Positions 1 to 6,414 of a stretch of 64,000 nucleotides of DNA are shown here, in pieces; the stretch's first letter is position 1, and every line of letters starts with the position of its first letter. The notes under the pieces were generated by a model that saw only the letters and a list, made by a program, of their open reading frames with translations, was not told where the DNA came from and searched no databases. The position numbers were made by a program, and so were the translations under genes. Origin of the DNA: Leadbetterella sp035299025 (lineage in GTDB: Bacteria > Bacteroidota > Bacteroidia > Cytophagales > Spirosomataceae); contig DATGXK010000007.1 in assembly GCA_035299025.1 (NCBI GenBank), forward strand, positions 930,001 to 994,000, written 5' to 3'.

Positions 1-1
1 T

Positions 2-604
2 GGTGTGCGACTCCAAAAAGAACTCAAAGGCATTGAAACCTTGGGTCTAGAGGAAAAAGCACCTAAAAAAAACATTGCAACCACAAGGTCTTTTGACCGA
101 AGCTACAATAACATTAGTGACCTCCAAGAGCGTGTCAGTACTTTTGTAGTAATTTCTGCTGAAAAATTAAGGCGACAAAATAGCTGCTGTAATGCCGTCA
201 TGGTGTTTTTGAATACAAACTTTTTCAGAACTGACCAACCGCAGTATAACAAAAGCATCGTGGTGAGACTTCCTTATGCCACAAATTCAAGCATTGATAT
301 TACGAAGTATGCACTTCAAGGGCTTGAAATAATATTCAAACCAGGCTACCAGTATAAAAAGGCTGGTGTAATGCTTTTGGATTTTTGTAATGAGAATGAA
401 ATACAGCATACGCTTTTTGAGGCTCCAAATCCTCAGCATAAAATTTTAATGAGAACAGTTGACAAGCTTAATGCAGCCATAGGTCAACAGAAAGTGAAGT
501 TGGCAATACAAGATAAGGATCGGGTGTGGAAGATGAAACAGGAGAAGCTTTCTCGAAGATTTACTACTAAACTGAATGAGGTGATTGAGGTGAGATGTGA
601 GTAA
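2..604 (+). CDS. umuC: UmuC-type Y-family DNA polymerase, C-terminal part (open at the window edge)
   Basis: The reading frame is open from base 2 to the TAA at 602-604, so the gene begins before the window. The protein starts in the conserved helix-hairpin stretch of UmuC (RLQKELKGIETLGL, then a lysine-rich EEKAPKKNI turn and TRSF) and continues through the little-finger/C-terminal region to about residue 200. UmuC is the catalytic subunit of translesion polymerase V in the SOS response. No umuD is visible. The GTG at base 5 lies inside the conserved core and is not a start. A second, decayed umuC copy sits at 4780-5485, so the accessory genes lie between two related polymerase sequences. 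I cannot tell whether the missing 5' part is intact. Confidence 0.8.
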   Translation, partial: GVRLQKELKGIETLGLEEKAPKKNIATTRSFDRSYNNISDLQERVSTFVVISAEKLRRQNSCCNAVMVFLNTNFFRTDQPQYNKSIVVRLPYATNSSIDITKYALQGLEIIFKPGYQYKKAGVMLLDFCNENEIQHTLFEAPNPQHKILMRTVDKLNAAIGQQKVKLAIQDKDRVWKMKQEKLSRRFTTKLNEVIEVRCE

Positions 605-711
605 CAAAAAGAAAGGTCAGCTATTTCTGTAATAACACCAAAATTGGCAGTGATAGCATCGAATATCATCAATAAGGTTTAAACCTTAGAATAATTCAAA
701 AAATGCTTTGA

Positions 712-834
712 CACAATAATTGGATAACTAAAGAAGAGTGCATGGAGATGCTATCGGTAAATATCAATGTGATAAAGCGTCCCCTTGTTTATTTAGAAAA
801 TTTTGATATTTTTGATAAAAATAAGCATTTGTAG
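712..834 (+). pseudogene. Possible ArsC/Spx-like C-terminal remnant
   Basis: A stop-free stretch of about 40 codons lies between a TGA at 709-711 and a TAG at 832-834, with no good start codon. Its translation contains WITKEECMEMLS and NINVIKRPLV. This resembles the NPxLIKRPL(V) signature near the end of arsenate reductase/Spx-family proteins. The N-terminal Cys region is absent, so if the resemblance is real this is a broken relic typical of a decaying island. The rest of 605-862 holds nothing else I recognise. The call rests on one short motif. Confidence 0.3.
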
Positions 835-862
835 TAACCATATTTTCGACATACCACTAATA

Positions 863-1534
863 ATGTTATCTGAAACCATAATTACAATGACAGCACTACA
901 ACTATTCTCAATAATTACATTCTTCGGTGGAGTCATTGTCTCTGCTTTTGTATTTATTGGTAAAAAGTATGTTGACTTTTTTAAGGATAAAGAATTAGAA
1001 AAATTCAAGAATAGAATATTTTATGAAAATGAAAATTCTAAAAGACAATTTGAAAAAGAGTTAGAGGGTTATAGGAGCCAATTAAGTATTTTGGAAGGCA
1101 GGCAAACTCGGATTAACGATAAAATTTCCCTAGTGATAGAAGAACTTTATTCAAAATTAATCGAATATAATAGTTCTATGATTGACTTAACTCAAACCTT
1201 AAGACTAGTGGATAGTAGCGATAGAAATAATTTGAGACAGGAAGAATTGGAGCGAATTAAGAATTCTACTGATTTGGGTAATGATTACATGATTTACTAC
1301 CACAAAAATAAATTGTACTTTAATAAAGAAACCAGAATTTTGATTGAAAATTTAAACGAAGAGTTAAAAAATGCCTTCTGGGACTATACATTTAAAGAGA
1401 GGTTTGCAATAAATGATTCCGCTTACACAAATGATATACTCAAGAAAGTTTCAGAAATAATACGTAATAAAGTCCCTATTTTAGTTGAAAATTTAGAGAA
1501 AAGTTTTAGACGAAATCTAGGACTGGAAGAATAG
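863..1534 (+). CDS. Hypothetical membrane-anchored coiled-coil protein
   Basis: The product is 223 residues from the ATG at 863; an in-frame ATG at 803 would add 20 residues without a convincing leader. Residues about 10-32 form a single hydrophobic segment. It is followed by a basic FIGKKYVDFF turn and a long, highly charged helical region (KELEKFKNRIF, FEKELEGYRSQL) that looks like a coiled coil. The predicted topology is a short N-terminus, one membrane helix and a soluble helical domain. I do not recognise the family. It lies 41 bp upstream of the two-gene pair at 1576-3047, on the same strand and with the same low GC, so it may be cargo of the same island or a third component. Confidence 0.6.
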   Translation: MLSETIITMTALQLFSIITFFGGVIVSAFVFIGKKYVDFFKDKELEKFKNRIFYENENSKRQFEKELEGYRSQLSILEGRQTRINDKISLVIEELYSKLIEYNSSMIDLTQTLRLVDSSDRNNLRQEELERIKNSTDLGNDYMIYYHKNKLYFNKETRILIENLNEELKNAFWDYTFKERFAINDSAYTNDILKKVSEIIRNKVPILVENLEKSFRRNLGLEE

Positions 1535-1575
1535 TTTTTTTTTACAACAATAAATTAATATAATTTCGACTTAAG

Positions 1576-2523
1576 ATGGCATACGAAATAAACCTTGAAG
1601 TTTACACTTTTCAAATTAGAAATAAAGGTGACAAATCTTTTTTTTACTCACTTGATAATTTCCTAGAAAATGAAGATGTAATTCCTTTTTTTGCTGACTT
1701 CATTAAATACTACTCAAACATTTCTATTAGTGAAATACAGCAAAAGTCACTTCAATTTACATCTAATATTAGAATGACGTCTGGCGATAGAATTATTAGT
1801 GGTATTCTTGAAAGTGGAGATTATGGCGTTGAAAGTAAGATAAAAGATAAAGAAGGAAAACAAAAATACCTTAAAGCTCCTGATGAATTAGATATAAAAC
1901 CTTTTTACTTTTTAATATGGGTCCCAAATAGTACTAACGTTGGAATCTTTATAACCCAAAGACTTGGAGTTTTTGGAATTCACGGGATGTTCACAACTCA
2001 CTTTTCTGGATTTTTCAAGGAAAAATACCCGGAACTTATGGTAGATTTTAGTGCATATGTTTCAAAAGAAATAGCTAGGAAATTTATTGAGAAGGGAGGA
2101 ATAAAAGAAGTTATTTTAAAACGATTTAAGCTTCCATCGGATATTTCAGACAAATTTGATTTGAATTTTGAGAACTCTAAAATTAAAAGTATTGAATTAA
2201 AAATAATAGCTGAAAACAATAACTATTTCGGAATTAATAATAGAGCGAAAAAGTTTTTGAATGATGAGAATGCAAGATTGTTTACTTTACCAGAATTAGA
2301 ATCTCTAGGGTTTGATGGCAATCATCGAGAACTAATAAAAGTAAAACTAGGTAAGAATACAAGAACTATCGATCTGTCTCAAACTGCTCAACTAAGACCA
2401 TATTTCGACATTGACTCAGATGTTGAAAGGTTGCCAAACGGGCATCCAAAGTTCGAAAGTATTGATAAGATAGCAAGAGACTTAATCAGCGATTTACAAG
2501 AGGAATTTTTTAGCAGAAATTAA
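1576..2523 (+). CDS. Putative RexA-like soluble partner of a two-gene abortive-infection module
   Basis: This is a 315-residue soluble protein with no signal peptide or membrane helix. The N-terminal half is rich in short hydrophobic strands. Residues 109-135 read PFYFLIWVPNST then VGIFITQRLGVFG, and residues 174-190 are GGIKEVILKRFKLPSDI. The C-terminus is helical and charged. From memory, lambda RexA (about 279 residues) has a comparable order: a short strand-rich N-terminus, a FLFV..DTIGF...FG segment, a VKVEAKLP segment and a helical tail. The stop codon is followed two bases later by the ATG of a four-TM protein, just as RexA partners the RexB channel. A possible -7-like TATAATTTCG lies directly upstream. 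The homology is inferred, not aligned. KwaB (DUF4868, similar length) is an alternative I could not match. Confidence 0.45.
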   Translation: MAYEINLEVYTFQIRNKGDKSFFYSLDNFLENEDVIPFFADFIKYYSNISISEIQQKSLQFTSNIRMTSGDRIISGILESGDYGVESKIKDKEGKQKYLKAPDELDIKPFYFLIWVPNSTNVGIFITQRLGVFGIHGMFTTHFSGFFKEKYPELMVDFSAYVSKEIARKFIEKGGIKEVILKRFKLPSDISDKFDLNFENSKIKSIELKIIAENNNYFGINNRAKKFLNDENARLFTLPELESLGFDGNHRELIKVKLGKNTRTIDLSQTAQLRPYFDIDSDVERLPNGHPKFESIDKIARDLISDLQEEFFSRN

Positions 2524-2525
2524 CC

Positions 2526-3047
2526 ATGTTAGATAAAATTAACATATCGAAAATTGTAAAGAATCATTTTTCTACATTAATAAATGCGAATTCTGGCAAG
2601 CCGGATTGGGATGACCTTTTAACATTTTATGGCTTACCTATTATTGCGACGTCAACTCTGACAATTATTGGTATCAAGCTCAATTCCGAAGCAACCAACA
2701 TAATAATAACCACCCTTTCCATTTTTGTTGGCTTAATGTTCAACATAATTGTTCTGCTTTTTGATATCGTTAAAAGGGATGCTAGTAGAGCAATTAAGAA
2801 CTTGATTTTGAAACAATTATTAGAAAACATATCCTTTGCAATTATTTTATCAATTTTGGCAATATTGATGACTCTTATAACTTACTCCAATAACTTTATT
2901 ATAAAGAGTATATCGACTTGTATTACTTATTACTTGCTAACACTATTTTTAATTACTTTACTAATGATTTTAAAAAGAATGTATAATGTATTTAAGAATG
3001 AAATTGAAGAATTGGAAAGAGCTTCAAGTTCAACCAAAAATGAATAG
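2526..3047 (+). CDS. Putative RexB-like four-TM membrane effector
   Basis: The product has 173 residues and four predicted membrane helices at about 32-50, 57-80, 98-120 and 129-150. A cytoplasmic-looking basic loop (DIVKRDASRAIKNL) follows TM2, and an acidic tail (NVFKNEIEELERA) follows TM4. Lambda RexB (144 residues, four TM) has the same plan: a proline in TM1, a small-residue-rich TM2 ending in arginines, then two helices and a short charged tail containing YN. The gene starts two bases after the stop of the 315-residue partner, so translation is probably coupled. In RexAB-type systems the membrane protein depolarises the cell after infection; that role is an inference here. The membrane topology is clear, the family less so. 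Confidence 0.5.
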   Translation: MLDKINISKIVKNHFSTLINANSGKPDWDDLLTFYGLPIIATSTLTIIGIKLNSEATNIIITTLSIFVGLMFNIIVLLFDIVKRDASRAIKNLILKQLLENISFAIILSILAILMTLITYSNNFIIKSISTCITYYLLTLFLITLLMILKRMYNVFKNEIEELERASSSTKNE

Positions 3048-3190
3048 CATCAGATTATACATATCTATACGCCAGCCAGCCCATCGTCAGGTTCGATCTC
3101 ACAGCTTCGCAGTTATGGGTAATTCCGCCTAAAATTGCCTTCAGCAATCCTTGAAAAATATTTGTACATTTACAAAAATTAATATCAAAA

Positions 3191-4240
3191 ATGGAAAACA
3201 AAAGTTATGTAATTTGGAATAATAAAGGTGGTGTAGGAAAAAGTACAATCGCTTTTCATATCGCCTCAGTTTATGCTGAAAAAAATTTAGATAGAGATAT
3301 AATCGTAATTGACATGTGTCCACAAGCCAATTCATCTTCTATGTTAATGGGTGGAGGGAAGCCAAGTGAATCAAAACTTCAGGAATTAATTTCCAAAGAT
3401 GAGCCACAAAGTATAGTAGGTTACATTACTGAAGCAACTTTAACAGGTGATGCTAATCTTACCAAGTACATAACAAAACTTTCCGATGTAAATCAAAACC
3501 TTACAGGTAACCTATACTTGATATCTGGAGATGGAAACTTAGAATTGATTGCTCCACTATTGTCAGAAAGAGCCGATGCTACACCGCTTTCTGCTGCAGA
3601 TCAACCTTGGGTTAAAATTCATAGTATTATTAAAAACTTAACACAAAAAAGATTAGATTCATCTAGACCTTGCACATATTTTATTGATACAAATCCAAGT
3701 TTTGCTATTTACACGCAATTAGCAATTGTTGGAGGAGAAAAACTTTTAGTTCCAATTAATGCTGACGATTCATCAATTTTTGCGATAACTGGACTGTTTA
3801 ATCTTATTTGGGGTACATCGGTTATCCATCCAGTTTATGGTAAATATACTTTCGCTGCCAAAGCTAAAGCACATAATTTAGTTTTGCCAAAAATCTCATA
3901 CTTGCTTGGTAATCGCTTTACGCAAAAAAAAGGTGCGGCCCACGCTTTCAAAGCATTGTCAAATGAAGCTATCTCCAAAATGTATGAAGAATTTGTTAAT
4001 AATCCTGATAAATTTGATGAAATGGGAGTTGAAATTGATAACATTGAAGATTTTGAAAAATTCTACAGTATTGAACTAAGGGATTTTAATAGTGCAGGTG
4101 TTGTTGCTGCTAATCAAGGTTTACCTTTGAGTAAAATGAATAAGCATACTTATGAAGTTTATGGGGAGCAAATTCAAGTTGCAAAAACTCAAAGAGATTT
4201 ATGTAAAAAAGCGATTGATGATTTAGTAGATAATTTATAG
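3191..4240 (+). CDS. Orphan ParA-like (MinD/ParA superfamily) ATPase
   Basis: The 349-residue protein begins with the deviant Walker A of ParA/Soj ATPases, NNKGGVGKSTIAF (K12 signature lysine, K17 P-loop lysine). This is followed by VIDMCPQANSSS (D41; usual form D.DPQAN) and a Walker B-type stretch YFIDTNPSF, where the usual form is DTPPSL. The rest has no extra domain I recognise. No parB, parS-like palindromes or replication genes are nearby, so it does not look like a plasmid partition locus. It is a stand-alone island gene with its own 41-nt leader and a hairpin terminator at 4275. ParA-type proteins position cargo on the nucleoid or membrane. What this one moves is unknown. Confidence 0.75.
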   Translation: MENKSYVIWNNKGGVGKSTIAFHIASVYAEKNLDRDIIVIDMCPQANSSSMLMGGGKPSESKLQELISKDEPQSIVGYITEATLTGDANLTKYITKLSDVNQNLTGNLYLISGDGNLELIAPLLSERADATPLSAADQPWVKIHSIIKNLTQKRLDSSRPCTYFIDTNPSFAIYTQLAIVGGEKLLVPINADDSSIFAITGLFNLIWGTSVIHPVYGKYTFAAKAKAHNLVLPKISYLLGNRFTQKKGAAHAFKALSNEAISKMYEEFVNNPDKFDEMGVEIDNIEDFEKFYSIELRDFNSAGVVAANQGLPLSKMNKHTYEVYGEQIQVAKTQRDLCKKAIDDLVDNL

Positions 4241-4274
4241 AGCTAGTCCTAATATTTGACATTTTAAAATAAAG

Positions 4275-4302
4275 ACCCCTCTAAATTTGGGGTTTTTCTT
4301 TT
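4275..4302 (+). terminator. Rho-independent terminator after the ParA-like gene
   Basis: ACCCC (4275-4279) pairs with GGGGT (4289-4293) around a nine-base loop and is followed by TTTTCTTTT. It lies 35 bp after the ParA-like stop codon. The stem is short but the T-tract is clear. Confidence 0.6.
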
Positions 4303-4562
4303 AGATTGGTACGGTAAATGTTCTTTTGAAAATGAGCCACTGATTCCGTGCTAAAGTCAACTAGTTGAACCTAAGTCTATATTGTAGTTATAGGCAAAAT
4401 AGAAGGCAAATTATAGGCCTTTTGGAGAATCGAAGGAGCTAAGACAATAATTACTTGAGATTATTTGTCAGATGCTACCAAAATTACACAAAAAGACCAT
4501 ACAGTCGGTTGCCTTTTAGTTTAGAAACTTGATGGAGTTATTTAAGCTACTGAAAGAAAAAA
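4303..4562. other. Degraded non-coding island sequence
   Basis: No frame stays open and no RNA gene, repeat or promoter is evident here. It is part of a roughly 540-bp gene-free stretch between the ParA-like gene and the broken umuC, and looks like the residue of older insertions. Confidence 0.4.
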
Positions 4563-4751
4563 GAACGAGTTTGCAGGGATACAAGCTTACACCTTATTAC
4601 AAACAACATTGGTGACTACCTAGAAAACATAAAAGAAGCCTTCAAAAAGTTGATAGATAGCCTAAAGATGAAAGGTATAAAACAATCTTTCGAATTCAGC
4701 GACACACAGTTGCATATTCCAGAGAAAGTGAGCCAGGCATTCCGATTATAA
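4563..4751 (+). pseudogene. Unidentified coding remnant
   Basis: About 62 codons without a stop end at TAA 4749-4751. The translation has protein-like composition (NNIGDYLENIKEAFKKLI, then IKQSFEFSDTQLHIPEKV) but no start codon at its left edge, where the frame opens from degraded sequence. I do not recognise the family. It may be the 3' end of a gene disrupted by the insertion that placed umuC next to it. Confidence 0.25.
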
Positions 4752-4779
4752 TGAGCCATTGGAGCCGAGTTAAATACAT

Positions 4780-5485
4780 TTCCTATGCCTACCTAGTAGA
4801 AAGCCAATTTAAGAAGTTATGGAGCATTATTAAACCGAATGGACAGTTTTGTTTATAGCTCGAAGCAATGAAGTTAAGGCTGTGAGCATTCCTATCGTAG
4901 CTCCAGAGTTCGAATTTTAACATTTGTTCAATAAGCTTCATGTAAAAATATTTTCGGCCAACTGTAAACATTACGGCGAAATGAGCTGTAGGAAAATGGA
5001 CTTGCTCAAAACATATTGCCCAGAAATAGAAATTTATAGCATTGATGAGGCATTCTTAGATTTTAGTACCTATACTACAAACATTAACCTTAGAAGCTAT
5101 GGCGAACAAATGTCTCGTAATTTAAGAAAAGCAACCAGCATACCGATTAGCGTAGGTTTTGCTCCAATCAAAGCTCTTGATAAAGCTGCAAATAGGATTG
5201 CAAAAAAGCATCCTATTGCCACCAATGGGTTAATAGTTTGGATACCTGTAAAATAAAGGCCTTGAAATGGCTTTAAATTGAGGATATTTGGGGTATTGAT
5301 CGCCAGTATTCTAAAAGGCTTAATGCCATTGGGGTAAAAACGCTTTTAATATTATTGAATTAAATGATTGTTGGATTAATAAAAATATGGCTATTGTTGG
5401 AGAGAGGTCTCAAAAATAGCTAAAAGGGATAGAAACACTTGGCCTTGCGGAAAAAGTACCCAAAAAAACAATTCCAATAACTATT
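4780..5485 (+). pseudogene. umuC: Decayed umuC (Y-family polymerase) copy
   Basis: Successive fragments in shifting frames reproduce UmuC in order. A degenerate N-terminus about 4780-4850 is followed by IARSNEVKAVSIPIVAP (from about 4855) with a stop at 4918-4920. The best-preserved block, 4921-5256, contains FSANCKHYGEMS, YSIDEAFLDFS (the catalytic SIDE motif) and ISVGFAPIKALDKAANRIAKK. After another stop come IEDIWGIDRQYSKRLNAIGV, a frameshift near 5360, NKNMAIVGERSQK, a TAG, and KGIETLGLAEKVPKKTIPIT ending about 5482. At least three stops and one frameshift make it non-functional. It matches the umuC tail at window position 2-604, at the other side of the cargo genes. Confidence 0.85.
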
Positions 5486-5693
5486 TTTACAGACCTTTTT
5501 CCAAGTACCATTAAAGTACTACACTTTCGTGCGACTTACCGGCACACTTTCATTCGATTATACAATACCCAACTGAAAGATTCCAAAAATTTTGGTAAAT
5601 CTTCATTAATTCAATACCTTGATAGTTGTTATAAAATTTCCAAACCCGAAAATTTACAAAAAATAAATTGTGGGGATATAGTGGGGATATTAA
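5486..5693 (+). pseudogene. Possible tyrosine-recombinase C-terminal remnant
   Basis: The frame of the decayed umuC continues without a stop into unrelated sequence reading FRATYRHTFIRLYNTQ, then FGKSSLIQYLDSCYK, ending at TAA 5691-5693. The RHTF..RLYN pattern followed by G.SS...YLD..Y resembles the R-H box and the nucleophile-Tyr region at the end of phage-type integrases. It lies about 50 bp from the 3' end of tmRNA, a classic integration target. The catalytic N-terminal arginine and most of the protein are absent. The resemblance is loose, so this is a suggestion rather than an assignment. Confidence 0.35.
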
Positions 5694-5739
5694 CATAAAA
5701 AAAACTCTAACTATTTATCAATAAATGAGTTAGAGTTTT
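5694..5739 (-). terminator. Terminator of tmRNA
   Basis: AAAACTCTAACT (5701-5712) pairs with AGTTAGAGTTTT (5727-5738), extended through ATTTAT/ATAAAT around a tiny loop with one bulge. Read leftward it ends in a run of eight T. It sits directly beyond the 3' end of ssrA and could also stop rightward transcripts from the island. Confidence 0.75.
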
Positions 5740-5745
5740 ACTTCG

Positions 5746-6120
5746 TGGAGACGCAGGGATTCGAACCCTGGTCCGAACACGGCTACTGTCGAGCCTTCTA
5801 CATGTTTATTCGGTCTTACTTTTCGAAATTGGGAAGCCGTCCGACGTACCTAACCCAATCCTTATCTTCTCGTTTACTATTTTAAAGTCAGAAGTCCGCT
5901 TTAAAACGCCTCTCTATTTTCGACGCTCCTTTATCTCCCGCAACAGAGGTTAGCAAAAGAGGAACGATGGCGAATGCTAATTTACTCCGAAATTAAGCAG
6001 CCATGGCATACGATGTATTGCCAGTTATTGTTCGGTAGATTTTTTGAATGGAGACCTTCCACCAACTCCATACATGCTTATACTCGCAATGGCATCATGC
6101 CGTCAAAACCGGTCGCCCCC
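5746..6120 (-). ncRNA. ssrA: Transfer-messenger RNA (tmRNA), tag GNTSYAMAA
   Basis: The 5' end (6120 leftward) starts GGGGGCGACCGGTTTTGACG and the 3' end is CAGGGTTCGAATCCCTG followed by CGTCTCCA at 5746. The acceptor stem GGGGGCG/CGTCTCC pairs with two G-U wobbles, and the T-arm is perfect. CCA is not encoded. The mature length is about 375 nt. The mRNA-like part is read leftward from 6022: GGC AAT ACA TCG TAT GCC ATG GCT GCT TAA, giving the tag GNTSYAMAA. This ends in AA like other Bacteroidota tags. tmRNA with SmpB rescues stalled ribosomes and marks the product for proteolysis. The gene is the right boundary of the accessory island. Confidence 0.95.
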
Positions 6121-6137
6121 ATTGTAAGAACAGAATG

Positions 6138-6145
6138 CAAAACTA
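6138..6145 (-). promoter_or_regulatory. Candidate -7 element for tmRNA
   Basis: TAGTTTTG on the minus strand fits TAnnTTTG and lies 18 bp before the mature 5' end, consistent with a precursor trimmed by RNase P. No clear -33 TTTG at ideal spacing. Confidence 0.35.
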
Positions 6146-6414
6146 CGTCAAAAGGTTCAATTTTCATAAAAAGCAAAGAAATTATCAATGACTTAAAATT
6201 AAAATGTTCAGTGCAATCGCACTGTGGCAATAATTAATTGATAAGTTTAAGAAAATAGTTAAAAGAGTTCAGTAAAAAATCTGTGCAAATCTGTGGTATT
6301 TCAATATTCGTGTCATCGTGTGTTGCATTTTCAGGCTACTTTAAAATATAGAAAAGAAATGTGTTCTCAGAAAAAAAATGTATTTTTCGAAAATATTCAA
6401 CCCTTCAAATCGAA

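Noticed and set aside
1576..3047. Assignment of the pair to the Kiwa system
   Set aside because: KwaB is of similar length, but gene order is reversed and I could not match DUF4868 motifs; the Rex-like reading fits the layout better.
3080..3100. GGTTCGATCTC resembling a tRNA T-loop
   Set aside because: No acceptor or anticodon stem can be drawn around it.
4924..5256. An apparently intact 110-residue ORF
   Set aside because: It is only the best-preserved block of a umuC pseudogene; matching fragments lie before and after it in other frames.
5974..6237. An 87-residue ORF on the plus strand
   Set aside because: It is antisense to the tmRNA gene and its sequence is explained by the conserved RNA, not by a protein.
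6361..6414. GTG start for the cytochrome-dehydrogenase fusion
   Set aside because: The extension precedes a complete signal peptide beginning at ATG 6415 and has no leader-like character.
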